A stretch of DNA of 35,838 nucleotides from positions 1 to 35,838 of the forward strand of contig JAGRFZ010000086.1 in the NCBI GenBank assembly GCA_020445785.1. Reading direction: 5' to 3'. The position numbers and the translations under genes are program-made. Within the stretch, counting starts at the first letter, position 1, and the number at the start of each line of letters is the position of its first letter. Below, piece after piece: positions 23,788 to 31,473 of this stretch. This DNA is from Rhodocyclaceae bacterium. GTDB taxonomy: Bacteria; Pseudomonadota; Gammaproteobacteria; Burkholderiales; Rhodocyclaceae. The notes beneath the pieces were generated by a model that had not been told where the DNA came from, made no database searches, and worked only from the letters and a program-made list of their open reading frames with translations.

Positions 23788-24051
23788 ATGAACAAACGCC
23801 AATTCCTCGTCGCCGCCGCCATTGCCGGCATCGCCGCCGCCGCCGCCAATCCTGCGCTGGCGGCCAAGGAAGGCAAAGAAAAGTGCTTCGGCATCGCCAA
23901 GGCCGGCGCCAACGACTGCGCCAGTTCGACCGGCGCTCATGCCTGCGCCGGCCAGGCCACGAAGGACAACGACCCCAACGAATGGAAGTACGTTGCCAAG
24001 GGCACCTGCACCGAAATGGGCGGTTCCCTCAAGGCCGGCGGCAAGGGCTGA
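23788..24051 (+). CDS. bufA1: Bufferin precursor peptide BufA1 (DUF2282)
   Basis: An 87-residue exported precursor of the bufferin family, ribosomally made peptides that are modified on cysteines and bind copper. Residues 1-25 are a signal peptide ([20 protein letters not shown], cleaved before AKEG). The mature part carries four cysteines: C33 ([10 protein letters not shown]), C44 (NDCASS), C53 (HACAGQ) and C74 (GTCTEMGG), in the pattern typical of DUF2282. A GGAGA ribosome site precedes the ATG. The maturation genes bufB, bufC and bufD follow. In studied relatives the core cysteines are converted to heterocycles by the BufB/BufC enzyme; the same is inferred here. Confidence 0.93.
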   Translation: MNKRQFLVAAAIAGIAAAAANPALAAKEGKEKCFGIAKAGANDCASSTGAHACAGQATKDNDPNEWKYVAKGTCTEMGGSLKAGGKG

Positions 24052-24060
24052 CTGCGCCCC

Positions 24061-24085
24061 GGCGCGGCGCGCCATGCGCCGCGCC
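24061..24085 (+). repeat. Strong hairpin between bufA1 and bufB
   Basis: GGCGCGGCGC-GCCAT-GCGCCGCGCC: perfect 10-base arms with a 5-base loop, nine bases after the bufA1 stop and before the bufB start at 24119. No T-run. It probably partly terminates or protects the bufA1 message so that peptide is made in excess over its enzymes. Confidence 0.6.
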
Positions 24086-24118
24086 ACCCATCGCCCCGAT
24101 TCCCTCTCGAGAAATCCC

Positions 24119-24967
24119 ATGCCCACCACGACCGCACTCGCCGGTTACGGCATCGGCCTGCGCGGCTGCCACTACCGCGATTTCCTCGCACACCGCCCAG
24201 CGGTGGACTGGATCGAAGTCCATAGCGAGAACTTCTTCGGCAACGGCGGCTGGGATCTGCACGTGCTCGACCGCCTGCGCCCCGACTACGCGCTCAGCCT
24301 GCACGGCGTCGGCCTCGGCATCGGTTCGGCATCTGCCGAGCATTTCGACGCCCACTTGGCGCGCATCGCCCGCCTCGTCGAACGCTTCGAGCCGGCATTG
24401 GTCTCGGAACACCTGAGCTGGGCGTCGATTCCGGGGCGTCATTTCAACGACCTGCTGCCGATGCCCCTCACCCTCGAGGCGCTCGACCTCGTCAGCGAAC
24501 GCGTCGAGCGCGCCCAGGCCCGGCTCGGCAGGCAGATCCTGCTCGAGAACGTCTCCTCGCACCTGCGTTTCGTCGCCGACATCCTGCCGGAAACCGAGTT
24601 TCTGGCGCGCCTTTGCCAGCGCACCGGCTGCGGTCTGCTGCTCGACGTGAACAACCTCTACGTCAATCAGTGCAACCATGCCGAGGACGCCTTCGAGGCC
24701 ATCGCCACACTGCAGACGGCGCCGGCCGAGATCCATCTCGCCGGCCACCTGGTAACCGAGGATTCGGTGGTGGACCACCATGGCGACCACGTCGCCGAAC
24801 CGGTGTGGAGGCTCTACCAGGAAGCCATTCGTCGCTTCGGTGAAGTGCCGACGCTGATCGAGTGGGACACCGACATCCCGGCGCTCGAGGTGTTGGTCGC
24901 CGAGGCCGCCCAGGCGCGCGACACGGCCGCGCGAGCGCTGGCAGGGCGCGCACGTCGCCATGGCTGA
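24119..24967 (+). CDS. bufB: Multinuclear iron oxidase BufB (DUF692/MNIO)
   Basis: A 282-residue TIM-barrel enzyme of the DUF692 (MNIO) family, related to MbnB and TglH, which use two or three iron ions to modify peptide cysteines. Likely iron ligands are the His, Glu, Asp and Asn residues in [65 protein letters not shown] and LIEWDTDIP. All the expected blocks are present and the length is standard, so it should be active. Start at ATG 24119. Its stop overlaps the bufC start by eight bases (ATGGCTGA), showing tight coupling with the partner. Confidence 0.93.
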   Translation: MPTTTALAGYGIGLRGCHYRDFLAHRPAVDWIEVHSENFFGNGGWDLHVLDRLRPDYALSLHGVGLGIGSASAEHFDAHLARIARLVERFEPALVSEHLSWASIPGRHFNDLLPMPLTLEALDLVSERVERAQARLGRQILLENVSSHLRFVADILPETEFLARLCQRTGCGLLLDVNNLYVNQCNHAEDAFEAIATLQTAPAEIHLAGHLVTEDSVVDHHGDHVAEPVWRLYQEAIRRFGEVPTLIEWDTDIPALEVLVAEAAQARDTAARALAGRARRHG

Positions 24968-25751
24968 CGATCTCGCCACGATCCAGCGGTGCATGGCCGA
25001 CGGCCTGCTCGACGCCGGCACCGAGCCGGTCGCCCTGTTCCGCGGCCCTGCAGCCGTCAGCGCGCGGCGCTTCGCGCTCTACCGCGGCAATCTCACGGCC
25101 AACTGGCAGCGCGCCCTGGCCGGCGCCTATCCGGTACTCGAAGCACTCGTCGGTGACGAGTTCTTTCGTGCCTTGGCGCGCCGCTACGCACACAGCCATC
25201 CCTGCCGGGAGGGCGACCTCAACCACTTCGGTGCGGCGCTCGCGGCATTCCTCGGCGATTTCGGCGGGCTCGACGACTACCCCTACATGGCCGACGTGGC
25301 ACGCCTCGAATGGGCGCTGCACCGCGCCCACTACGGCAGCGACGAGGCACCGTTGGCACCGGCCGCACTGGCGGCGATCGAGCCGGCGCTGCTGGGCGAA
25401 TCTCGCATTGCGCTGCATCCCACCGTCGCACTGATCGCCTCGAAGTGGGCGATCGGGCACATCTGGCGGGCCCACCAGCCCGCGGCCACCGAGCCATTGC
25501 CGTACGAGCTGCACGCTGCCTGCCGGATGATCGTCCATCGTCCCCGCTGGCGCGCCGAGTGCCGGGAGGCCGGCATCGGCGAATTCGCCGCCCTGCAGGC
25601 GCTGGCACGCGGCGAGCACCTCGGCGACGCGCTCGAACGCGCAGCCGACGCCGAATCCGATTTCGATCCCGGCGCGACCGTCGCGCGGTGGCTCGACGAA
25701 GGTCTGTGGCTGACTGCGACCCCCCCGACGACACAAGGAGAACTCCGATGA
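24960..25751 (+). CDS. bufC: BufC, DUF2063 partner of the DUF692 oxidase
   Basis: A 263-residue protein of the DUF2063 family. The N-terminal half is helical (from [14 protein letters not shown] to [34 protein letters not shown], seen as [20 protein letters not shown] and [19 protein letters not shown]), the conserved YRGNL and AYPV motifs marking the family; the C-terminal part is a mixed domain with a FVP-less WALHRAHYG centre. In relatives such proteins recognise the precursor and form a complex with the DUF692 enzyme. It overlaps bufB by eight bases and bufD by four (ATGA). Confidence 0.9.
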   Translation: MADDLATIQRCMADGLLDAGTEPVALFRGPAAVSARRFALYRGNLTANWQRALAGAYPVLEALVGDEFFRALARRYAHSHPCREGDLNHFGAALAAFLGDFGGLDDYPYMADVARLEWALHRAHYGSDEAPLAPAALAAIEPALLGESRIALHPTVALIASKWAIGHIWRAHQPAATEPLPYELHAACRMIVHRPRWRAECREAGIGEFAALQALARGEHLGDALERAADAESDFDPGATVARWLDEGLWLTATPPTTQGELR

Positions 25752-26209
25752 ATGCCGCACTGCGCCTGCACCGTCTGTCCACCGCCTTCGACCGACCGCT
25801 CAACGAGTGGGGGGGATCGCTGCTCTCCCTGGCGATCCGCCTCTACGTCGGCTGGGCCTTCTTCAAATCCGGCCTGACCAAGATCCGCGACTGGGACACC
25901 ACGCTGTTTCTGTTCGAAGACGAATACCAGGTACCGGTATTGCCGCCGGAACTGGCCGCATGGATGGGTACGGCCGGCGAACTGATCCTGCCGCTGCTAC
26001 TGTTCGTCGGCCTGTTTTCCCGCCCCGCCGCCCTCGGCCTGTTCGTCGTCAACGCCATGGCACTGATTTCCTATCCGGCCCTGTTCGAGTTCGAGTGCCC
26101 GGCTGCTGTGCAGGACCACTTCTATTGGGGCGCCATGCTGCTGGTGGTCACCGCGTTCGGCCCGGGGCGGCTGTCGCTCGACGCGCTGATTGCCTCGCGC
26201 GGGCGCTGA
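25748..26209 (+). CDS. bufD: DoxX-family membrane protein BufD
   Basis: A 153-residue DoxX-like protein with four transmembrane helices: SLAIRLYVGWAFFKSGLTK (first, DoxX signature), MGTAGELILPLLLFVGLFSRP, LGLFVVNAMALISYPALF, and FYWGAMLLVVTAFGPGRLSLD, seen as WGAMLLVVTAFGPG. It overlaps bufC in an ATGA and has AAGGAGAA upstream. DoxX-family genes usually close bufferin operons; the molecular role in the pathway is not settled. Confidence 0.88.
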   Translation: MNAALRLHRLSTAFDRPLNEWGGSLLSLAIRLYVGWAFFKSGLTKIRDWDTTLFLFEDEYQVPVLPPELAAWMGTAGELILPLLLFVGLFSRPAALGLFVVNAMALISYPALFEFECPAAVQDHFYWGAMLLVVTAFGPGRLSLDALIASRGR

Positions 26210-26214
26210 GCGTA

Positions 26215-26238
26215 CGGCCGCGGCCAGCCCCGCGGCCG
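26215..26238. terminator. Hairpin between bufD and the hsp20 cluster
   Basis: CGGCCGCGG-CCAGCC-CCGCGGCCG, nine-base arms, between two converging operons. Probably acts as a bidirectional end or 3'-stability hairpin; no T-run. Confidence 0.55.
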
Positions 26239-26243
26239 CCTGA

Positions 26244-26750
26244 TCACGCCACCGGCACCTGGATCGCCCGCGGCCGGCCCGGCTGCGCCTTGGGTAGTTC
26301 GATGCGCAGTACGCCGCTACGATAGCTCGCCTTCGACGCCTCGGCCTGAACCGCCGACGGCAGGGCCACCGCCCGGCGGAAGCTGCCGTAGGCACACTGC
26401 ATCACCCGCCAGCGCCCGTCGGTGCCTTCCCGTTCGAAGCGCTTTTCGCCCTGGACGACAAGGGTGTCGTCATCCACCCGGATGTCGAAGTCCTGCTTGC
26501 TCATGCCGGGCACCTCCAGGCGCACGACGATGCGCGTCTCGTCCTCGAACACCTCGCCGCCCAGCATCGACCAGCTGCGGCTCGGTGCAAAGAAGCTGTC
26601 ATCGACCTCGTGTTGTGCCGGCAGCCGGGTGTTCTCGTCGCTGGAAAACCGGGTCAGCGCGCTCGCCGCCGATTCGCGCAATCGCTGCCAGCCGTCCGCC
26701 AGCGAGTGGCGCAGGTGGTCGATGCCGGTTCTGATGTCGTCGATCTTCAT
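26244..26750 (-). CDS. Small heat-shock protein, Hsp20 family (third of three)
   Basis: A 168-residue alpha-crystallin protein. Residues 1-60 are a variable arm (IDDIRTGIDHLRHSLADGW). The crystallin domain runs from about 65 to 155, with VVRLEVPGMSKQDFDIRVDDDTLVVQGEK, seen as RLEVPGMSKQDFDIRVDDDT, and the signature ASYRSGVLRIELPK. The C-terminal I-x-V (RAIQVPV) would dock onto neighbouring dimers. Start ATG 26750 has AGGAG at 9 bases; the frame beyond is not coding. The last gene of a three-gene hsp20 operon read from the sigma32 promoter at 27627-27655. Confidence 0.9.
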   Translation of the reverse strand: MKIDDIRTGIDHLRHSLADGWQRLRESAASALTRFSSDENTRLPAQHEVDDSFFAPSRSWSMLGGEVFEDETRIVVRLEVPGMSKQDFDIRVDDDTLVVQGEKRFEREGTDGRWRVMQCAYGSFRRAVALPSAVQAEASKASYRSGVLRIELPKAQPGRPRAIQVPVA

Positions 26751-26781
26751 GGTTGCTGACTCCTTTCCGCACCCTCGCGCC

Positions 26782-27150
26782 TCAGGCCACGTCGATGCGG
26801 ATCCGTTTCGGCTGGGCCTGCTGGACCCGGGGGATGCGCAGGCGCAGGACGCCGTTCTCGAATTCCGCACCGACGCGCTCGGCATCGAGCTCCTTCGACA
26901 GCGTGAACACGCGGCGATAGTTCAAGGTCGGCTGCTCCTGGTGGGTCCATTGCATGCCCTCCGGCAGCGACAGCCGCGCTTCGCCTTCGATGCGCAACTG
27001 GTCGGCCTCGATGTGCAGCTTGAGACCATCCTTGGGCACTCCCGGCAGGTCCGCCAACAGGGTGATGCCACCCGCGTCCTCGATGACGTCGACGGCCGGC
27101 GAGAGAGTTTCTGCGCGGCTTGCTTCCGCCTGCTTGTTCCGTTCGTTCAT
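26782..27150 (-). CDS. Small heat-shock protein, Hsp20 family (second of three)
   Basis: A 122-residue alpha-crystallin protein, close to the minimal size. Domain start SPAVDVIEDAGGITLLADLPGVPKDGL, seen as VDVIEDAGGITLLADLPGV, and signature EFENGVLRLRIPR, with C-terminal I-x-I (KRIRIDV). ATG 27150 is chosen because GAGGG lies five bases upstream; GTG 27162, which overlaps the previous stop in a GTGA, would give four more residues. ATP-independent holdase that keeps unfolded proteins for the DnaK system. Confidence 0.88.
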   Translation of the reverse strand: MNERNKQAEASRAETLSPAVDVIEDAGGITLLADLPGVPKDGLKLHIEADQLRIEGEARLSLPEGMQWTHQEQPTLNYRRVFTLSKELDAERVGAEFENGVLRLRIPRVQQAQPKRIRIDVA

Positions 27151-27158
27151 GTTCGCCC

Positions 27159-27596
27159 TCACTGCACGTTGATTCGCCGCGGCCGGCTGGCAGCGCGGCG
27201 CGCGACACGGATATGCAGGACCCCGTCGCGGTAGCTCGCGGAGACCGAATCGGGATCGGCATCCTCCGGCAGATTGACCACGCGCCGGAACCGACCGGCA
27301 AAGCGCTCGCCGATATGCACCGCGGTGCGTGCATCCTCCGCCGGCAGCTCACCGGCGCGCTCTCCCGACAGCGTCAGTACGCCGCGATCGAGGGTCAGCT
27401 CGATCGCGGCCGGATCGAGGCCGGGCGCGAAGGCGAAGATCTCGACCGTTTCGGGCGTACCCCCGACGTCGAGCGCGGGAAATCGGCTGTGACCGCTGCC
27501 GCGGATGCTTGCCGACTGCTCCAGGGGATGGCTGTAGTCGCGCTGCAGGCGCTCCAGTTCGGCCATCAGATCTCTCGGAAATACGTTCCACACCAT
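27159..27596 (-). CDS. Small heat-shock protein, Hsp20 family (first of three)
   Basis: A 145-residue alpha-crystallin protein. The N-terminal arm MVWNVFPRDLMAELERLQRD leads to the domain beginning FPALDVGGTPETVEIFAFAPGLDPAA, seen as TVEIFAFAPGLDPAAIELTL, with signature SASYRDGVLHIRVARR and C-terminal RRINV. GGAGGG lies six bases upstream of ATG 27596. This is the first gene of the operon, directly below the sigma32 promoter. The three paralogues differ enough in arms to form distinct or mixed oligomers, as in IbpA/IbpB pairs. Confidence 0.9.
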   Translation of the reverse strand: MVWNVFPRDLMAELERLQRDYSHPLEQSASIRGSGHSRFPALDVGGTPETVEIFAFAPGLDPAAIELTLDRGVLTLSGERAGELPAEDARTAVHIGERFAGRFRRVVNLPEDADPDSVSASYRDGVLHIRVARRAASRPRRINVQ

Positions 27597-27626
27597 GGCA
27601 TGCCCTCCGGCTTGTTCCTGTCGCCG

Positions 27627-27655
27627 ATATGGGGTGGGTCGACGCCGCTTTCAAG
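27627..27655 (-). promoter_or_regulatory. Sigma32 heat-shock promoter of the hsp20 operon
   Basis: On the minus strand CTTGAAA (27649-27655) is followed after 14 bases by CCCCATAT (27627-27634), a near-perfect match to the sigma32 consensus. The hsp20 start codon is 30 bases downstream of the -10. Confidence 0.85.
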
Positions 27656-27657
27656 AC

Positions 27658-27686
27658 CTTGAGAGCCCGGCGGTATGGACCCATAT
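27658..27686 (+). promoter_or_regulatory. Sigma32 heat-shock promoter of the cbpA operon
   Basis: On the plus strand CTTGAGA (27658-27664) is followed after 14 bases by ACCCATAT (27679-27686). Only one change in each element from consensus. The cbpA start is 45 bases after the -10. The two divergent -35 elements are two bases apart. Confidence 0.8.
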
Positions 27687-27731
27687 TAGAAGAGAACGAT
27701 AGATCAACCACCTTGTCCGGGAGGCACTACC

Positions 27732-28685
27732 TTGGAATTCAGGGACTACTACCAGACGCTCGGGGTGGAACGGAACGCCACCGCTGACGAGATTCGCAAG
27801 GCCTTTCGCAAGCTTGCGCGCAAGTATCATCCCGACGTCTCGAAGGCGCCGGACGCCGACGAACGCATGAAGGAAGTGAACGAAGCCTATGCGGTGCTCG
27901 GCGACGCCGAAAAGCGCGCCGCCTACGACCAAGTAGGCCAAGGCTTTGCACCGGGCCAGGAGTTCTCGCCGCCGCCGGGCTGGGACGACGGATTCGAATG
28001 GTCCGGGCGCCAATTCCATGCGCGCGACGCTGGCGAATTCAGCGACTTCTTCGCCGAGTTGTTCGGCCGCATGGGGCGCGACGGGCCGGGTCGCCCCGGC
28101 CGGCACGAGTTCCACGGCCGTGGCGAGGACCACATCGCCCGGGTGCATCTGGATCTGGAAGACGCCTATCGCGGCGCCAATCGCCAGATCACGCTGCGCT
28201 CGCCGCGGATCGATGCGGAGGGTCGCGTGCAGTTCGACACCCGCACCCTCGATGTGCGCATCCCCAAGGGTGTGCGCGAAGGCCAGATCATCCGTCTCGC
28301 CGGCCAGGGTCATCCGGGCTTCGGCGACGGCCAGGCCGGCGACCTGCTGCTCGAGGTGCATTTCCGGCCGCACCCGAGATTCCGGGCCGAAGGGCGCGAT
28401 GTCCAAATGACGCTCCCGGTCGCACCGTGGGAGGCGGCGCTCGGCGCGGTGATCGAAGTCGACATGCCGAACGGAAAGCTGCGGGTGCGAATCCCGGCAG
28501 GCGCCCAGAGCGGCCGCCAACTGCGGGTGCGCGGCCACGGTCTGCCCGGCGCCCAGCCGGGCGACCTGCTGCTCGAGCTCCGGGTGGTGCTGCCATCGGC
28601 CGACGACCCCAGGGCACGAGCGCTGTACGAGCGGATGGCCGAGGAGCTCGACTTCGACCCGCGGGGGAGCGCCGGCCATGGTTGA
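27732..28685 (+). CDS. cbpA: Curved-DNA-binding protein/DnaJ-type co-chaperone CbpA
   Basis: A 317-residue type-II J-protein. The J-domain is residues 1-70 with H33-P34-D35 in RKYHPDVSK, needed to stimulate DnaK. A Gly/Phe-rich linker (about 72-125) precedes two peptide-binding beta domains ([21 protein letters not shown] and [13 protein letters not shown], the second seen as [21 protein letters not shown]). No zinc-finger domain, as usual for CbpA. The start codon is TTG 27732 with GGGAGG seven bases upstream. Followed by cbpM, overlapping by eight bases; heat-induced from the promoter above. Confidence 0.93.
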   Translation: MEFRDYYQTLGVERNATADEIRKAFRKLARKYHPDVSKAPDADERMKEVNEAYAVLGDAEKRAAYDQVGQGFAPGQEFSPPPGWDDGFEWSGRQFHARDAGEFSDFFAELFGRMGRDGPGRPGRHEFHGRGEDHIARVHLDLEDAYRGANRQITLRSPRIDAEGRVQFDTRTLDVRIPKGVREGQIIRLAGQGHPGFGDGQAGDLLLEVHFRPHPRFRAEGRDVQMTLPVAPWEAALGAVIEVDMPNGKLRVRIPAGAQSGRQLRVRGHGLPGAQPGDLLLELRVVLPSADDPRARALYERMAEELDFDPRGSAGHG

Positions 28686-28989
28686 TCCCAAGCGACACGG
28701 TGACGGCAGCGAATCCGGCGAGACGTATTTCACGATCGAGCAATTGGCCGGTCTCTGTACCCGCGACCGCGAGTGGGTGAGAGCGCGTCTGGGCGAAGGG
28801 CTGCTGCCGACGGAACGCGGCAGGGGCGACGCAGCGCGATTCTCTGCCGCCGGCCTGCGCCACGCGCGCCGGATGGCCGCCCTCGAGCGGGATTTCGATG
28901 CCGTGCCGGAACTTGCCGCACTGGTGGCCGACCTGCTGGGCGAACTCGATCGCCTGCGCACCCGACTGCGAAGTCTCGGACTGGACTAG
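28678..28989 (+). CDS. cbpM: Chaperone modulator CbpM
   Basis: A 103-residue helical protein of the CbpM family, related to the helix-turn-helix part of MerR proteins. It starts inside the cbpA end (eight-base overlap) and carries the family motifs [11 protein letters not shown] and [21 protein letters not shown], seen as [19 protein letters not shown], ending in a leucine/arginine coil ([17 protein letters not shown]). Binds the CbpA J-domain and inhibits co-chaperone and DNA-binding activity in E. coli. Confidence 0.9.
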   Translation: MVDPKRHGDGSESGETYFTIEQLAGLCTRDREWVRARLGEGLLPTERGRGDAARFSAAGLRHARRMAALERDFDAVPELAALVADLLGELDRLRTRLRSLGLD

Positions 28990-28992
28990 GGC

Positions 28993-29865
28993 ATGGACGA
29001 CGGCAGCGGCTGGCCACGACATCGCTGGAGCAATCGCTTGCAGACGGTGCTGCTGATCGTGACGATGCTGGCGATCAGCAGCACCGCGGGCTATCTCCTG
29101 CTCGGTGACCTGGGCCTGTGGCTGACCCTCGGCATGGCGGCAGCGGCGCTGGTGGCCGAACCGGCAGCCGGGGCCGAATGGACGCTGCGGCTGGTGCGGG
29201 CACGAGCACTGTCGCCGGCCGAAGCCCCCTACCTTTGGCAAAGCCTGGCGGATCTCGCGGAGCGCGCGGGACTGCCCGCCCCGCCGACCCCGTACTACGT
29301 TCCCAGCGCCACCATCAACGCATTCGCCGTGGGCCAGCGCGAGCGCTCGGCGATCGCGGTCACCCATGGCCTGCTGCGACATCTCGACCGTCGGGAATTG
29401 ACCGGCGTCCTCGCCCACGAGATTGCCCACATCGCCCACGACGACCTCCGGGTGATGAATCTCGCCGCCCACGTCGGGCGCATCACCATGGTGTTTTCGG
29501 CAGCCGGTCAGATTCTGTTGCTGCTGGCCCTGCCGAGCCTGTTCGGCCTCGGCTGGTGGCAGGTGAATTGGCCGGCACTGGCCCTGTTGCTGTTCTCGCC
29601 GCAAATCGCGCTGCTCGCCCAACTCGGGTTGTCGCGCGTGCGCGAGTTCGATGCCGACGCGACGGCGGCGTCGTTGACCGGCGACCCCGGCGGTCTGGCG
29701 CTGGCGCTGGCGCGGATCGAGCAGACCGCGCCGACCTGGTTCGCACGTCTGCTGCCCGGCATCCACGACCGGCAGCCGCGATGGCTGCGCAGCCATCCCG
29801 AGACCGATCGGCGAATCCGCCGTCTTCAGGCGCTCGCCGCGGCGCTGACCCGACCTTCCGCATGA
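28993..29865 (+). CDS. M48-family membrane metalloprotease (HtpX-like)
   Basis: A 290-residue zinc protease. Two membrane segments lie near the N-terminus (LQTVLLIVTMLAISSTAGYLLL and LWLTLGMAAAALVAEP). The active site is H142-E143-I-A-H146 in LAHEIAHIAHDD and the third ligand Glu lies near residue 213 in REFDADATAAS. Two further hydrophobic stretches follow the active site. The family member HtpX degrades misfolded membrane proteins and is heat induced; this gene follows cbpM by three bases and would share the sigma32 promoter, which fits. It is shorter at its N-terminus than E. coli HtpX and may be a distinct subgroup. Confidence 0.88.
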   Translation: MDDGSGWPRHRWSNRLQTVLLIVTMLAISSTAGYLLLGDLGLWLTLGMAAAALVAEPAAGAEWTLRLVRARALSPAEAPYLWQSLADLAERAGLPAPPTPYYVPSATINAFAVGQRERSAIAVTHGLLRHLDRRELTGVLAHEIAHIAHDDLRVMNLAAHVGRITMVFSAAGQILLLLALPSLFGLGWWQVNWPALALLLFSPQIALLAQLGLSRVREFDADATAASLTGDPGGLALALARIEQTAPTWFARLLPGIHDRQPRWLRSHPETDRRIRRLQALAAALTRPSA

Positions 29866-30286
29866 CCCCCACATCTGTGGAAATTTTCCCCACAAATCGG
29901 CATCTCCCCAGGACTGGGTGAATCTCCCCAGTGAATTACCCAGGGTTCGGGTGGCATGACCCGGAGATCGGGTGATTTAGCCCATCTTAAGAATTCATGC
30001 CATCCGGAATTTCCAGGCGACGAACGGCAATTCGTTGGATTGCCGCTTCCCCAGCCCGGACGCGAGATGGGCACCAGAAACAATGCTTTTGTAATGTTTC
30101 AAAATCTTTCGCCGGCACATCCTCGGGCCGGCGCTCCTGCATCGGATGGCACGCAGCATGCGAAATGAGCGCTGCAGGCTGGGGAAAAGTCGCTGACCAC
30201 GCTCCGGCCGATCGTCCCCGTCGGCATTCGCTTGCCAATCCGGGGGCGGGACACCCACCCAATAGATCCGATCACTGGAGACAACA
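29866..30286. other. Non-coding 421-base region with repeat array
   Basis: I see no gene. It contains an exact 10-base direct repeat ATCTCCCCAG (29902-29911 and 29922-29931, 20 bases apart), the pair CTGGGT/ACCCAG (29914-29919, 29938-29943), CGGGT-ggcatg-ACCCG (29948-29963) with a further CGGGT (29969-29973), TGTGG/CCACA (29876-29894), GAAACA/TGTTTC (30077-30100) and GCCGGC/GCCGGC (30111-30116, 30127-30132). It is lower in GC than its surroundings and precedes a secreted-protein gene. Confidence 0.6.
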
Positions 30287-31312
30287 ATGTCCATTCGCCT
30301 CGCAGCTATTGCCCTTGCCATCGCCGGCCTCAACCTCGCCCAACCCGCCCTCGCGCTCGAAGTGCCGATCGAACTCGAGGGAACCGTCGAGGAAATCGCG
30401 CCGACCGCCGACACCATGGTGGTGATGGGCATCCCTGTGACAGTTCCGCGCAGCACGCCGATCGTCACGCCGACAGGCGACATCAACGCCCTCGCCACCG
30501 AGCTCGGCACTGCCGTCGGCCGGCCCAACGTCAAGCCGTTGGTGCTGATGCGCCGCTTCCGGGTCGACGGCGTCGACGTGCTGCCGGCGCAACTGCCGGG
30601 TCGCAGCCAGATCGGCTTTCTCGGCGCCACGGCAACGATCGTCGGTTCGGCGGTGCTCGACGACGCCACCGGCGCGCTGGTGTCGATCACCGCCACTTCG
30701 GTCTTCGCCGAGCCGGCCGAAAACGTCATCCTGGGCGGCATCACCAGCGTCAGTTGCTCGACGCCCGATTGCAGCGGCCCATCCGACGTGCTGACCAACC
30801 TCGGCCGCCCTTTGCAGCGCCTCGACGATCCGCGCATCCCGGCATTGCCCGTTGCCGACGACTTCGGCTTCGCGATCGACCTCTCGTTGCTCAGCGGTCC
30901 GCTGCCTTCCGCCGTCGAGGGCTACTACGGGGAGGACCAGGTGATGCACTATCACACGCTGTCGATCGATGCCGGCACCAGCGGCATCTCGTTGCTGAAC
31001 CAGGGTGCCGAAGTGAGCATCCTTCGCGCCCAGTGCGACGAAGGCGACGGCGAACTCGATTTCGAGATTCGCGGCGCCACCCACGACCCCTCCTCCGGTC
31101 TGGTCGAATTCACCGACAGTGCCACCGGTGCTTTCCTCGGTGACGTCGATGTCGAAACCGTGATCGACGAGGTGAGCGGCCAACCGACCCGCTTCGGCAC
31201 CTTCCGCTTCCGCGACACGGTGGATGATCCGACCGACCAGGGCTGCCCGGCCAACGTCACCGCGACCTTCGTCGACGGCGGCAACGTCAGCGCGGAATCC
31301 CCCGTCAACTAA
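30287..31312 (+). CDS. Unrecognised secreted protein, DUF5666-like strands
   Basis: A 341-residue exported protein. Residues 1-24 form a signal peptide (IRLAAIALAIAGLNLAQPALA). The body is rich in short beta strands with repeated GTVEEIAPTADTMVVMGIPVTV and VVGSAV-like units, seen as TVEEIAPTADTMVVMGIPVT, resembling OB-fold DUF5666-type strands; this is only a resemblance. It contains four cysteines, two close together in SCSTPDCSG (residues about 164-170), which may form a disulphide. A GGAG lies about eight bases before ATG 30287. No membrane helix after the signal. Function unknown. Confidence 0.72.
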   Translation: MSIRLAAIALAIAGLNLAQPALALEVPIELEGTVEEIAPTADTMVVMGIPVTVPRSTPIVTPTGDINALATELGTAVGRPNVKPLVLMRRFRVDGVDVLPAQLPGRSQIGFLGATATIVGSAVLDDATGALVSITATSVFAEPAENVILGGITSVSCSTPDCSGPSDVLTNLGRPLQRLDDPRIPALPVADDFGFAIDLSLLSGPLPSAVEGYYGEDQVMHYHTLSIDAGTSGISLLNQGAEVSILRAQCDEGDGELDFEIRGATHDPSSGLVEFTDSATGAFLGDVDVETVIDEVSGQPTRFGTFRFRDTVDDPTDQGCPANVTATFVDGGNVSAESPVN

Positions 31313-31352
31313 GGCGAGCCGCCGCCGGCAGATTCGGCAGACGACACCACGA

Positions 31353-31376
31353 GGGGCCGCACGACCGTGCGGCCCC
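31353..31376 (+). terminator. Strong hairpin after the secreted-protein gene
   Basis: GGGGCCGCAC-GACC-GTGCGGCCCC, ten-base perfect stem and four-base loop, 40 bases after the stop. The downstream GCTTCGTTTCG is only mildly T-rich, but stem strength makes it the best terminator candidate in the window. Confidence 0.75.
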
Positions 31377-31473
31377 GCTTCGTTTCGTGTGGCGTCGATA
31401 CACGTCCGCTGTTCGAAGCCGGCGGCATCGGCAACAATACGGTCCGCATATTCCGTGACCAACGACCGGCACC

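Noticed and set aside
26244-26885. Longer form of the third Hsp20 starting at 26885
   Set aside because: The extra 45 residues overlap the second hsp20 gene and lack a ribosome site, while ATG 26750 has a good one.
29876-29894. Pair of DnaA-box-like sequences (TGTGGAAAT and TTCCCCACA)
   Set aside because: Each differs from TTATCCACA by two positions, there is no cluster, and no replication gene is near. An origin is not supported.
29951-29966. Sigma54-like TGGCATG
   Set aside because: The -24-like half is present but no TTGC-type -12 element follows at the required distance.
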